Source of the DNA: Aquila chrysaetos chrysaetos
Taxonomy: Eukaryota > Chordata > Aves > Accipitriformes > Accipitridae
Direction of reading: 5' to 3'
DNA length: 64,000 nt
Assembly: GCF_900496995.4 (NCBI RefSeq)
Contig: NC_044023.1
Span: 21,956,453-22,020,452, forward strand
The notes under the pieces are model-generated. The model saw only the letters and a list, made by a program, of their open reading frames with translations. It ran no database searches and was not told where the DNA came from. A program made the position numbers and the translations under genes. Positions 13,451 through 26,418 of the stretch are shown in pieces (the stretch's first letter is position 1; every line of letters begins with the position of its first letter).

Positions 13451-13610
13451 GGGTATACATTGGAATATCATAATATATCCTCTATATAATAATGCCAATT
13501 TCTATAGAAAAGTAATATAATAATATTTCTATATTATGCTAACAGTATAATAATGTATCTAATTTCAATATAATAATATAAATTTAGTTATAATGTTATA
13601 GCCTACACAC
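13451..13610. repeat. AT-rich low-complexity block
   Basis: Dense recurrence of ATAATAT, TATAATAAT and related words gives a strongly AT-rich, irregular low-complexity tract. No fixed period is visible. It sits about 250 bases before the CpG island. Confidence 0.7.
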
Positions 13611-13859
13611 ATACGGACTTTCACACCTTTATCTCTCCATGTGTGAGGAGGGACCACAGTAACACACTGTGTCTGTGTGTCTAAGGCAGCAACAGATATC
13701 AGAGACAGGTCAAACCTAAAATACTCCGTGTAAATAAATATTCAAACCGTCACAATAATATAAATTGTTGTTGTGGGAAAAGCTGCACGGGCTCGTCCTT
13801 TCCTTGGGTACTGCACAGGCCACAGCCATTGTAGAGAAGCTTAATGGAAAAAGGAAGAA

Positions 13860-14245
13860 GGTCCCGAATGGCCAGGCGAGATGAGACAAGTCACCGCGAG
13901 ACCCTTACGAGCCGTGGATCTCGGTTTCCTGGCGAAGTCCCCTCCTTCCCGTTTTCCTTCCCCTCGTCTCTTGCCGCCTGTCGAGAAGGGTTTGCTGTCA
14001 GTGCCACCGCGGCTTGCACCGATGCCCCCAACGGGGTACGTCTGCTCAGGTCCAAGCCGCGCGTCGCGCTCGGCCGTGCGTGCGGCTGTGGTACCGCGCC
14101 TTCAGCTGAGAGCAGGCGTCGGGAAATTTAAACTTATTAAAACGGTGTTTGTACATTCCTTTTGAAAAAGAAAACGCCTTACAGCATGTTTTACACACCG
14201 AGCGGAGCAGACCCGCTCGGCGAGCGCAGACAGAGCTCCAGACGA
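13860..14245. other. CpG island
   Basis: The clearest CpG island in the window: I count about 38 CpG in about 385 bases at roughly 60% GC, including a cluster of nine CpG within about 30 bases near 14056-14085. Flanks are AT-rich and CpG-poor. No coding exon could be recognised; plus-strand frames of 94 and 95 codons overlap in different frames, which argues for composition rather than coding. It may be the promoter of an unannotated transcript or a distal regulatory island. Confidence 0.7.
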
Positions 14246-14433
14246 AAGAAATGAGTGCTTTGTTTATGACAGATTTCTGTTTTTATTCCCAAGGTTCAGA
14301 AGTAAATTACTACAAAAATGCAGACAGAACCTGCAATATTTGCCATGGAATTATTCATCCAGCAATTCGGGAGCCGCAGATCAGCATGTGAAAGACAGCA
14401 GTTAAAATACAGGGCTCTCCAGTCTCTTTTGCG

Positions 14434-14500
14434 CTGGTCTAAATCAAGAGTAACTTTCGCTGGATCCAATGCAGTGTAAAATTGGCGTGAGTATCTCCTG
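14434..14500. mobile_element. Fold-back (MITE-like) repeat remnant
   Basis: Reads CTGGTCTAAATCAAGAGTAA, then GGATCCAATG, then CAGTGTAAAATTGGCGTGAG. From memory this matches the order of a palindromic sauropsid element with a CTGGTGTAAATCAG-like arm, a CAATG centre and a GTGTAAAA arm. The copy is diverged. It begins about 190 bases beyond the CpG island. Confidence 0.5.
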
Positions 14501-15544
14501 TACCTATACGTCAGTGAAACTATTTGTTTAAAGTGTTTATAGACACTGCTATCATAAATAGCTTATTTTCTTACATATTAAATAGATCAAAGGTATCCAG
14601 AGTAATTTTCTAGCATGACTAAAACAAACATGTATATTTATTGCCACATAACTTGCAGGAGTCACACTCCTGTTTAATCTGAATCCAGAAATAGTGATTG
14701 ATTTTTTTCTTGGTTTAATAAAAGGAATCACAGTGCTCTATGAAAACACGCATTCATTTTAGTTGATTGACATCTTCAATTTTGGATATATATTCTAACT
14801 AATGGAATGAATATTGCAATACATTAATCAATTATATTTGTTCAGTTGTCAAGTTTGTAAAGTGAGAACAGTTTAAATTATGTATGATCCAGCTGTCTAT
14901 ATATCATGTTGTCTCAATAGACAATACTACCATCAATACATTTGTTTTAACGAGGAGCTTATTAGCATACATAGCTCATATCTCATCCACTGTTATTTAC
15001 TGAAGCAATAGAGTTTTATCCATGTACCTCAAAATATAATCTTCCTTACTTCAAGACCGGGAGGAGAATATGGCTGATGAAGAAAGATTTGCTGGTGTAA
15101 TTAGCATCACTGTTAACATTACCGAAAACACTCGTTTACAGTCGTTACTATTTATGCTATTCTAATGGAGTATTTTCCCTTGGAGTTTAGGCAGTATTCT
15201 CAAAATGCTCCAGTCTTAATTATGGGTTAATTCCTAAAATTATTTCAGTATGGACTTGGCTTAAAGCACACAAGCAATCGTTTTGAGAATATAATTCAGC
15301 AAAGGAATAGGTCTTTGAGGAATCAGGGCTATAGAAAATGTTGCAAACTTCTATTTGCTATTATTTTCCCATTTCTTGACATTTCCTATAATTTAGCAAT
15401 TTGATAATTATTAAGGTTTTGGAAAGAAAGATCTAATGAAACAAGAATTGGCTGCATACTCATTAGACAAACATACTGAAAGAATTAAAGAATTCATGAT
15501 TCCTTATCAAAAGCCAAAAATACATCAAATAGGATTCTATAGGA
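14501..15544. other. AT-rich non-coding DNA
   Basis: No gene or recognisable repeat. Rich in TAAT/ATTA, TGATT and TAAACA-like words. The segment 14560-15130 has the look of a conserved regulatory region but conservation cannot be judged without alignment. Confidence 0.4.
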
Positions 15545-16045
15545 GCAGTATCCAATATTTTTATTAATGACCTGGACAATTGAATAGAAAACTCATTGAG
15601 TGTTGGTTTGGCCCTAACAAAATTGAAGGTGTAGTTTTAGAGACCCAGGTAAAGAGGGCAACAGGAATGACCTAGCAAGTGGAAAAGACAACCAGCAAAT
15701 TTCATTAAATAGGGAATGTTAAACACCAAAAAAAAAAAAAGGCAAAAACCAAACCAAAACCTTAGGGAAGGATATGATAAAAGTCTTCCAGTACATACTC
15801 ACCTGCAGAAAAGGTAAATACCGTGTACTTCATGTCCTTGAAGAGCGTAACAAAAGGAAGTCATGTTGCGTCCTGAAATTCTCTTTAGATACCAGGAAAA
15901 AGCTGCTTTCAAGAAATGGGTAGTAAAGCAACGGGATGGACAGTCTGTCTCTGGGCTCTCCCCCATAGGAGGTCTTCAAGGGCAAGATACGCCATTCAGA
16001 AATGGCTTTGATATAGCTAATCTCATACTTGGTAGTGCAGCCTTA
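15545..16045 (+). mobile_element. CR1 LINE fragment, old
   Basis: The bases at about 15555-15600 still translate, with a stop, as IFINDLDN-IENSLS. This resembles the segment just upstream of the catalytic aspartates in CR1 reverse transcriptase. The following FADD-like position is degraded to FGPN, so the copy is inactive. A WKRQPANFIK-like stretch follows, as in the family. An A-rich insertion (15728-15770) interrupts it. The part at 15880-16045 resembles the CR1 3' region (GATACCAGGAAAAAGC, then GGAGGTCTTCAAGGGCAAGA, then a TCTCATACTTG segment). The terminal octamer repeat is missing. Confidence 0.75.
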
Positions 16046-19000
16046 ATTTTCTGTAACTCTGTTATGAGCTGTATTTAATATATTTCCATAACATTTTTTT
16101 GCAGCTTATATTAACCATTTTTATTACGGAAATAATGAAAATGGCAAAAACATTACAAATCAGTCCAAGAAACCTTTCCAAGCAGCCAGGTAAGTTCTCA
16201 GTTTTGTTATTTTAGTTGCTTCAGATTTGCAGAGAATTTAAAGAACTGAATTTGATGGAAACAGGATGAATATTTGTTTGTCTGACAAGTAAGTTTAGAA
16301 ACAGCAGGAGAAGTCCTGAATAGGAAAACTACCTTGACTGAGATTGGTTATTTCAGTATTTTAAAAAGAGACTGTACAGAAATTCTGATTAACCCTCTTT
16401 GATGCAGTCTCATCTGGTGCCTGAGCTTTTATTTGGAGGTGGAAACCTCCTGAGCATAAAATGCAAGTGGCACTGTCAATTGGCTTATCTGGAAGAATAT
16501 GACCTTTGTCCTTTCAAACTGGAAAGTCTCTGCTTATCAGACCTGATGCCTGTACAGGTTGTCATATGTCAGTTCCCTAACGTTGCTCGGAGCAGAGCTG
16601 CTCTGCTCAGCTGGGACCTCCAGATAGGAATACAAAGGGAGTATTAAGTGATCTAATGCTATAAAAGTAAATAATTTTCTGCTAGTATGCTGAATTCATA
16701 CACATTTGAGTTGAAACCAGAAAGAGATGTTTTTCCGTGCTACACCACAGTGCACCGCCTAACAAGATTTGACAGAAATGTTTTCTTTTCTGCTCAATTT
16801 TAAGGAATCAGGGCATGCAGGCAGTGGGACTTACCCAGTCTTGGGGAATATAATATGCAGTGTCATGTACTGTTGGCAATGAACTTTTGCAGAAGCACAC
16901 GTCCTTTGTCGGAGAAAACGAAGGAGAGTGCACTGGGGAGTAGGGAGCAGCCCAGAGCTCCCAGTGCCCCCAGTGCACGGGCACAGCCAGGGCTCTGCCA
17001 TCACAGACCAGCCCATCTCTGAAGGGTCTTTCCTTTTCTGTTGGCTCAGTGATCTGGGAGCTAAAAGAGAGCAAGATAATAGAGTATAGCAGATGCGGAT
17101 GATTTATTGTGGTCTACTGGGTAAAGAACACTGTTTCAGAAAATTAACAGGCAAACCAAAATAGATGCTAACCTGATGAACTAAAATATAATCAAGATAT
17201 AGATCCCATAGCACGCACGCACTTCTAAACATATCAGCAAACAAAAACCGAAATAAATATTTTCTTAGTCCTCAGGCTAGAGCTACATGTCAGCTTGCAC
17301 TCACTCGCATGTTGCAATCCCCTTGTAGATACGTAAATGTCACTAAATCAATCACGAACATTAAGCCAAGATTATAACAGTGTTCTCAATGGGTCCAGTA
17401 ACAACTAAAACAAACAGGACCATTTTAAGAGTATAAACCTTCATGCCTCCGGGTATTAAACAACCTCTAATTAACAACAGTAAGGAGGAATATTTCTATG
17501 TGAGCGTGTTATCTTGTAGCTGTCTGCTGGAGACCCTGGCAGCACATTTTTCTGGAGTTTGTTCTGGCCTCCTTCGCAGAGAGGATGGGACAGCGGGGAC
17601 ATCGGCCGCTTACTAATTCCTGTGCTCTGAACCAAATCCGGAGTCATTTTTCTGACTGGAAGGAAACGGCTGCATTGCAAGTTAAGTGATCCTGTGGTGA
17701 GATTCAGAAGTCCTCAAAGCGATTCACCTACGACAGATGCTGGTAATAGGCAGGATGGGGACTACAGCCTTGCCTCGATGGCGTTTGCTCAATTAATTTA
17801 ATACCTTCATATATACAATATCATATATACTCTGTGTTCTCTTTCTACCCATAAGCAGCTACTTTCCTGGGAGCACAGGGCGGGAAGGTCCGTGGTACTG
17901 TGCCATCATGAGCTCTCTTCAACTCTGCTGGAAGTCTAAGAAAATGGGCTTTTCTCCGGCATGGACTGGTGTCTGAATTCAGCCTTGTCTGTGGCCATGA
18001 ATGTTAATTTACATACGTGAGGGAATTATGTGGTGGATTTCAAAGCTCTTCCTAGACCTCCAGGTGCCCAAGAGAAATGAAGTAGTGTTTGTGGAGGAGA
18101 AAATATGCAGAAATTATACTGGAAATTCCTTTTTTGTAATATTGACACTTTTTCACGTAGGCTTTGGGCGTTCAGAACCAGAAGAGGAACATGCATCTGT
18201 CTTCCGATTGAGGTTTTTTTTCACCAATGAGATGCTCTTGACAGTATTCTCAGGATACTAATTTGTTACTTTTAATGATAATTCTTTGTCCACGTGAGAA
18301 CAGGCATACATCACACGCACACACATATACTCTGTGCTCGCTTTCATAAAATATTTATGAATCATTATTGGCATTAGGGATATCTGAAGCCAAAATTCAT
18401 AGGAGGCAATTTTGTAGAAAATGAAATTATGGAATATTTATTCATCCAGTAAGCTGCCCTGAGTATGTGTCTCCAGCAGAATTAGGGAGTTATTTATTTA
18501 TGAGCTGGTCTCCTATTCTCTTCCTTAAAGAGAAATCGTGGAACAGGTTGAACAGGATGTTTGTTTACAAATTGGCCAGAGAGCATTGTTCTTAGTTTGA
18601 TTTGCAATGACTAATGAGCAACATAATTTTTAATCATAGGTTTTCAAGCCTGACACACTGACAAGCACATCCTGCATGTGTTACATTCGGCATGGCATAA
18701 TGCAGGCAGCTGTGTATGCTAACGAGAGAACAAAAGCAGTGTGAAAAAGATCAATGTGTCAGGAGAGAATAAGACTTTTCTAGCAAGCAAGCTGCGAAGT
18801 AAACATTTTTCATTTTAGGACTTCCTAGGACATGTTTTTGTGCACACAGAAAAGCCAAATCCTCAGCTCAGGGTGCGGAGGAAAGGGGCAGAAAGAAATC
18901 AGTTTGTCTGCGCTAATGAATCAAAGGCCGGCAGTCACCAGGGACAAATAGAGCATGAGATCTCAGGATGGGAAGTTCTTGAGGACGGCTCCTAAGACGT

Positions 19001-19580
19001 CTCGGACTGTACGTTAGGGAAGGCTGGAAGCAAATTGACGTTGACAAAGCTTTTAAAATTTATCTACCCGCTCACTAGGAGTTCGACAGGACAGATGCTT
19101 ATTTGTTCTGCCACTTTCTGCAAAAAGGACCACATCCGCAGCCCGGCTTTATCCTCTTCCTCTGCTCCCTTGTGCCAAACCATCCCAGGGGAGACCCGGG
19201 AGCTCCCCTCCTCCCACAGGCCTGACTGAGGGCGGGACTGATTTTGGCAGCATCCCTACAGGCAACGACCTGAAGGAGCTTTGCAACCTCGTGTTTCCCT
19301 CCCCAAAATTTGGAAAAAGCAAAAATAACATTCTTCGCCTCCCAGGTCCAAAGAAGGATTTTCAAAGGTGAAAAATGGGAGAGGACAGGGCAGAACGAAG
19401 ATTATCCTGAGTATCAAAATGCATCCTCAGCAGGCACAAGTGCCAAATTCAGCAGTAGCTCTGCCTCTCTGCTGCATGTGTGTATCTCAGCCCATCTCCC
19501 CTGCCTGGCTGCGCAGAAGCTTAGATGTCCCCTCTGCACGTGCCCGACCTGACGCCCAAATCATTATTATTCCCTTAATA
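16046..19580. other. Non-coding DNA, no gene seen
   Basis: Short open frames only (up to about 90 codons) without domains. Base composition is near the window average with modest GC rises around 16920-17010 and 19130-19240. No interspersed repeat was recognised. Confidence 0.5.
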
Positions 19581-19609
19581 ATATATATATATATATATAT
19601 ATACACACT
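19581..19609. repeat. (AT)n(AC)n microsatellite
   Basis: An uninterrupted AT dinucleotide run at 19581-19603 is followed by a short AC run. It is a simple tandem repeat likely to vary in length between individuals. Confidence 0.95.
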
Positions 19610-20293
19610 ATTATTCCTTGATAAACTTTTGTCTGAGTGATCATAAAGGTGGGTTTCTTTAATACCCAGTTGTTAACACAGCCCTTCCAAACAAGCTATT
19701 TTGGCTTGAAAGTGGTTTTCATCCACTTTTTCCTAGTAAGAAAGAGCCTCTTTAAAGCGGAGATGACTCTGATAACACTGGAGATATTAACACATGTTGT
19801 TGATGCAACCCCTTTAACGCTTCTAGGAATTTAATTTTAATTAATTACTTTGTACTGAGAATGGAGAAAGTGAGAAATGGATCACCTGCTTTTATGGGGA
19901 AGAAGAGCAAAGTTCAAGACTTCTTGAAAGACTTAGTGAGAGGGAAAACAGGACTGCTGCATTTTCTGCTTCTGATTTAGGGCTGAAAGATACTTTGCAT
20001 TAGATTATCAACTTGTTTTGCATTTTAATCTACATAAATCCCATCAGCATGTGCCAAGTGCTACCAGAAACATGCTTCCATGCTGCCACTTTTCTGACCA
20101 TATATTACAGGAAAGACTGGATGCAATGTCACCAAAGAAAGAATATAGAATAATGACACAGAGTTTAGCCAGGAGCCTTTCTAAGACAAAGTAAAAGGTG
20201 TACCAGCTAGACTATGTGTTTATAAAGACACTGGGCTTCCTCATTTTAGAAGTGCTTGGGTAGCTTTAATGGAGAAGGATTCTAATGATTTTT

Positions 20294-20385
20294 GACACGT
20301 GTTAATGGTGCGTGTCACGTTCTTTATATTTTCATAACGACATGTCTAATTTCTGATGGCATGTGTCACATTGCATATATTTGTT
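20294..20385. repeat. Imperfect 45-bp tandem duplication
   Basis: Copy one starts GACACGTGTTAATGG and ends near TATATTTTC. Copy two starts 45 bases later with GACATGTCTAATT. Both contain a TGTCAC word followed by TT and an AT-rich tail. Copy one also holds an inverted pair TGACACG (20293-20299) and CGTGTCA (20311-20317), and includes the E-box CACGTG. The copies differ by several substitutions and a small gap. Confidence 0.5.
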
Positions 20386-23300
20386 AAATATAGGTCACAA
20401 GCTAAAAATATGCACAATATTAGCAAAATATATATGATAACAATTGCATATATGTCCCTCACTGCAGCAACCTCAACTGATCATAAATCTGATTCTGGAG
20501 GGTTTTCTAAAACTCAGTGGCAAAATGTTTTCTAAATCCCTGTCTTAAAAGATGGTGGAAAAAAAGTTAGGCTTTGGTGGAGTTGGTATTGATGAGAAAA
20601 AGGAATTCTTTCTCACTGGAGGTTATTTTTAGAGGTGGTGCCTCTTCCTATGTAAGAAAGCTGAAAAATGCTGATGCGGTAATGTGGTAGTCATTGATTT
20701 ATATGGTCTGGCAAAGCTAGAAACAGCACCTCTGGGGAGAAAGGGTAACAGGAGAGACACATTTCAGGCTATCGTTGAAAAACGGCTGCTCAGCATTACG
20801 GCTGTGACCTTCTGCCACTTGAAGTGTATGGTTGATATTATTCTTCTTCAGGGAGGAGCACAGGTAATAAGTAACTGTTCTCTAGGTCCCACAATTCACA
20901 TAAAAGCTTGTGATACAAAAGCCGGAGGCCCTGGAGAGGCGGCGGGTGACCGTCCCCGTGGTCGTTGCTCTCTTACCAATTACCTCTTGCTTTCTGGCCA
21001 GTGGGCAGCGGTCGTATAGCTAGAAGTGAGTCTTACACACAGTGTCCTGTCCAGACATTTCCAACGTTCAGGTTTCATGCTTTGGCTCAATAGCCCAATC
21101 TGACAGGACATCTTCTTGATCTTGATAAGACTTTTTCCTTTGCAAAAAATTCACATAAGGGGAAAATGGATCTTAGTCACCAGACAGAAGTAAGTTAGGT
21201 TATGGGGAGGATGATGGCCACATATCTTTTAATAAGACATAATCTTACTGTCTTCATAGAGAAAGATGGTAGTGACTCTTTTTTGCCAATTAAAGAAAGA
21301 AAACAAGGTTGAGATGCTTTTCCTGTGTTTGAACGTTAGTCTTGTTTTTCACAACTGTTTATATTATAGTTAAATAAAACTGTAAGGCTTGTTATACCAC
21401 CCTTCTCCAGCACTTGCTAGGCCAAGCTGAAGTAATGGTGTGAGCTGAATGATGCTGTTAGTGTGTGTGTGATGTAAAAGGGAGTAAGGTTTGCTTTTGC
21501 TAGCTAAGAAGAAATAGATACCCTAATGGACTAAAAACTATTACTGAGAAATGAATATGAAAAATAGATAAAGTAAGATTTAAAAGCCATATGATTGAGA
21601 TATATAGAGAGAGATACAGATAGATAGATACACATGTCCAGTTCAGCCAAGCTTTGAATGAAGGAAACAGGATAAGAGATTGAATGGAGAACCATTTCAT
21701 ACTAGTTGGAGCCTATCTAATTCTACTTTAATTTGATGGTCAACAATTGTAAACCAAATGATGGAATTGCCCCTGTTACATACACGAGAGCTTTCAAAGG
21801 GCTTCTATACGTCCACTTTGATTTCACCAGAAATGATGCATCAGGGGAAAAAAGGAACATCATCTTAGCCAAGAAACTTCCTCAACTCGGTAACTTTACT
21901 CCAAAAGCATTTGTAAGTCATAAGTCCTTGAACTAACCACCCCCTCATATCTGACCTACTTCTGCCTGTGAATGCACCACTACTTCAGCTTTGGCAGACG
22001 TGTCCCGTTTTCTTGCTTCTGATAATTTTTATGCATAGCATAGGGATTAGGCTGTGCTCTCCCATCCACCAGCTTCACCGGAGATGTTCCAGCTTTCTCC
22101 CCCTCCTCCCGCGCTCTCTGCCAGGTCCTCATGTTTGCCCCACTTGTGAACCTACTGTGGAAAAAGCATTTTTCCATGAGTGTGTGCCAGCCTTTCAGAG
22201 AGAAATTTGATGACCGAGGATTGCTGCAACAAAGGCAATTAAAAGTCTGCTGCATATGCATTAAATAGACTATATAATCCTAAAATGAAGATGTTACTAA
22301 GAACAGCCCATGAGGATGCTGAGCTAGAGGAAGCATGACAATAGATAATTTCAAATCCAGCCAAGCTTGAAAGAGGTGTGTTTTCCTCCTTCCATGAACT
22401 TAAGAGAGCGCTATAAAAAAAACCCTGACTTGAACAAGCAACACTCAATTTCTCTGCGTCCTATCCTTAGTTTTACACCACTCATCAGACATAATTTTGT
22501 TCATCCTTCAGAGATAACGATTATTAATCAGCTAAACAAAAAAAAGAGAGAAAGTTTCTACACTATGAGGAAACAGTCACTGTTCACTTCAGTCCTATTT
22601 CTGCGGCAGATAACATCACAGTGCCACCATGGTAAGAAACGCAATAAATCACTGACAAGAAGTCAGAGTCACATCTTCTAAATTATTTCACTGGTACTAT
22701 AAAATTCTATTTTAATTGAAGATATTGACAGCTTTTCCCCTTAAAGGCCAGATGATTTAAAGAGCAAAATACGCAAGACGGTGTTTTTAAATATTTTCTT
22801 GGCTTTCACAGGACTTGGATGATTCACATTTCATGTCTATCACATAAGGTTATCCACAATACCAAAAACTGACACTAAAAAGGAAATTTTCTTTTGGGTG
22901 AAGTTATCCTCTACCCTGTAACACCTAGGTCTGGTTGTGAACAGGAACATTAGCACTTTCCGTTTGTAAGAGAAATATTCACTGCAGAGCCAAAAGGTAG
23001 AAGATGACATTCTGTTTCATCCCACCATCAGGTTCCAGAAATGTCTTTTTATTGGCATCAGAATATGAAGTCTACAAAATCCCTGATATTTATGGCTGGA
23101 GAACTTGGTTCAGACGCAAATAAGGATCCCTTCAAAAGACCACCCACAAGACAAGGTGATCTCAAGCTAAAGACTCTTGTTTCAACAGTGTTAATATATC
23201 AGTTTTCCTTATCTTCAACCTGAAGGCTTTGCTGAAGTCCAGCCGGGGCCGATATTAACCCTACAGGAGCAGAGTGGGCGAAGGAAGCTTTGGGGTCCAT

Positions 23301-24429
23301 AGGTCTTAACACACAGTGTGTTCATGGGACAAGTGAGAGGTACTGTTGATATTACCAATATTAATATCAGCAAAATGTCATTTATAAAATAATAAATTCA
23401 AGCCATAAAAGAGACTTTCCATTATGAGAAAGGCCTATGGAGTATCCTGGGGAGCTAAAACACTCGCTATTATAGATTCATATGGCTGAGATTCCCTGCT
23501 GAATTTTAGGGAATTCTTTTTAAAACCTGAGAGGGAGAGGGTTGGAAATGACAAAGGAAACTGTGATTTCTACATAGTGCTCTTCTTTCCATCTTTTGCT
23601 GTTCTTATTTCTCCAAAATCCTGAATATGTGGGACTTTTAACATGAAGGTGGTGTTGTTTATTTGGCCCTACATTTGTGCTAGCTACAGCCTAACTTCTG
23701 AAGGACATTTTGGTAAGAGTTCTATCAAAAGCCCGTGAAGATGTATTTTACCCAGATTAGAGATATGTCATGTTCTTCACTTACTTTTCTGTTGAAAAGA
23801 CCCATTTACTTATCCTTCACTGAAAAATGGGATGTGCAGCATTCAGCAGAGTGAGCACTGAAAACCTGATGTGGTTTGTGAGTAAATGAGGTTTCAATGC
23901 CTCTTTTAAATACCTCAGGAATGTTACTAATATCCCGATGTGATGAACACATGGAAGACAGATCGGTTAGCTCCCACATTTAATATTCTGAGCATATTGC
24001 AATGCCTACAGTTCTCCTTGTGAAGTGAAACAAAGTGGCTGCGCATGTAAAGGAAGAGGTTACGTGATTGATTGAATATAGCTAGGAAAAGAAATCATTG
24101 GGAATTAGGCCAACGAACGGAAGAAATAATCTAGTAACCAGCACCACGTGTACCTGGTATTCTGACAAAGATCAAGAACTCTGGAATTTGCTTCAAATTC
24201 CTCCGCAATGTTTTGGGCGTGCTAGATGTACATCTTGCTGCACTTCCCACAAATCATATTTTGCTCGTGAAGCAGAAAGAAGAAGAGATTCCCTTGTCGT
24301 CGTTGCTATGGGCTTTATTTGCTTAGAGAGAGAGCTGCTACAGCCAGAACGGGGCCATCGGGCTGATGCAAGAGGAGCACAGACCGCAGCACGGTGGTGT
24401 TAAACCCACATGGGAAAGAGCAGGGTCCA
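20386..24429. other. Non-coding DNA, no gene seen
   Basis: Includes an imperfect GA/GATA tract at about 21605-21630. Frames of about 100 codons (20684-21019, 22367-22681, 24098-24403) carry no recognisable domain. No interspersed repeat was recognised. Confidence 0.5.
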
Positions 24430-24810
24430 GGTCTTGGCTTGTCCCCAGCCGGCGTCCCTCCGTGGAGCACCTGGGCCACCACTGCTGTCCTGCCCCAGTC
24501 CTCCTACGCCAACACCAGCACCCGCAGAGGAGCCCAACGGGGACTCCGTGACAGCTCACCTCCGTGTCCCGTGAGACCACCCTAACGCACGCCTCTCACA
24601 GCTGGAGGGACGACTCGGCTGCTTGCTGAATAATACGGCATAGCGTCTGCTGTACGATCTGAAATTAAAGTTCTCTATAGGCTTGAGTAACGAGGGGCCC
24701 CGGGTTTGTCCCAGTTCCCCAGCTGTGCGGACGTAGGAGATTAGGGTAGCAGCGGCCACCCCAAACCTCTGAACGTCATCGCCTGCTACCACGGATGGCT
24801 ACAGCGTGTA
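24430..24810. other. CpG-rich GC patch
   Basis: About 380 bases of roughly 58% GC with about 30 CpG dinucleotides by eye, against a CpG-poor background. It contains short overlapping open frames on both strands but no recognisable exon. It is a candidate promoter-type or regulatory island. Confidence 0.45.
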
Positions 24811-26418
24811 ATTCCTTCCCTTACAAAAACCCATCTCATTACTAAGACTCGCTGATCATCAGCAGGCGGCAATACCCAATATCCAGAAGTGCTGCTGGGT
24901 GAACGTGAATCCCAAATACTACTACTGAAATCAGTCCATTTGCAGTAATGTATAATAGATGTTTAATTTTTCAACAATTAGGCATCAGCTTACACTTTTC
25001 TTTTTCCTGTAACTATTGTGCAGTTTTTATGTCAGATATTTTTTGGCTTATGTCAATAATGTAGAAACAGAAAGCACTGCTTTAAGGAAAAAAAACACAA
25101 CCAAAACACAACAGCAAATAAGATACAAAAGAACGATGCAGGCTATAAAAACCCTGGAAAACCTGAGTTTTTATTTTACGACAGAGCTATCAACACAAAC
25201 AAAAAGTAAATTATTTTTAAAGTTCAGATATTGAACTCAGGAAGAAAATCAAAAGTGCTTTCCCTGCTGTTCTTTTCAATATTCACTTCATGTTTTATTT
25301 GGAAGTTAGATTCATCTCCACTCTAAAATGTACTCTACTTTTATCTTAAGTATTGCTATTTCCAAAGGAACAAAGAATATTTCTTATCAGCGTCTTCCGG
25401 CTGGACTTCCTAATGCATTTGATTTCCAGCTATTAACCTGGGAGCCCTATATTCACAATCACTTTGTGGTTTTTAAGACCCTACAGGTTTAGAAGTGTAT
25501 GGACGTTCTTATAAAGATTATTACTTTATTTTGTACTTAACAATGTTTGCCAATATCCTCTTGGCTTGTGGCTAAAAGATGACTAGAAGATCAGCAAGTC
25601 AAACCTCTGCACATCTACGTGTTCCTCTTGCACTGCTATTTGTTCTCAATGAACCCCTCAAATCACGTCGTTTCAACGGTAGCTCATACTATTCTAAGGC
25701 AGAATTACCACACTGTTGTCCTCTGCTCATCAGAAACATTCACATGGAGTTATTAAAACATTCTTATGAAAATAATTGCAAGAATCATCTCAAACCTTTC
25801 TAAAAACTGATTTGGAAGTAAAACCCCTTTTTCCAGGTTCTCTAAATTAGTTGGCCAGGTTCTGTTGTTACGTCTGAAAACTGCTGAAATTAGCGGTCTC
25901 ATTGCAAGGATGCTGGTGGAAGTGGGACCAGAGCCCAACCAAACGCCTTCAGGGAGGCAATGTTGGGCCGCAACAGGAGCTGGGTTTCAGGAGCGTAATG
26001 CTCCACAACAGCCCCTTAACTTTAGTTAAGACCAGAATATTTCAAGTAAAATCAGTAAAGGCTGCTTTTCTATCACAGGCTAATTTACATCTCATTTCAA
26101 ATTATTTGCAAAGTTTATAATAAACTTTCAAATCACATTGCAATATTTTCTTTCAGCTGGTAAATCACCAATTTAACAGAATGGCATTCCTTTGACTTTT
26201 TATGAAAATTAAGATCAAATTGTTTTACTGTCTAAAATCATAAGTGATTGGCTAACAATTTTCATTGAAAACTATATGTGTTATTCTTGCTACAGATTTT
26301 TATGAGAGTTTTGCAGATAATTCATTTAACATGGATGGGAAATGTGCATTTAACAAAATTGTCTTCAAATAGCAGCCTAAAGTTTGTTTGTCTGATTCAA
26401 ATTATATGTAACATTAAA
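24811..26418. other. AT-rich non-coding DNA
   Basis: No gene seen. The segment 26085-26300 is repeat-poor and rich in AATT, ATTTGCA and CAAT words, a composition often seen in vertebrate enhancers. This is only a compositional impression. Confidence 0.4.
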
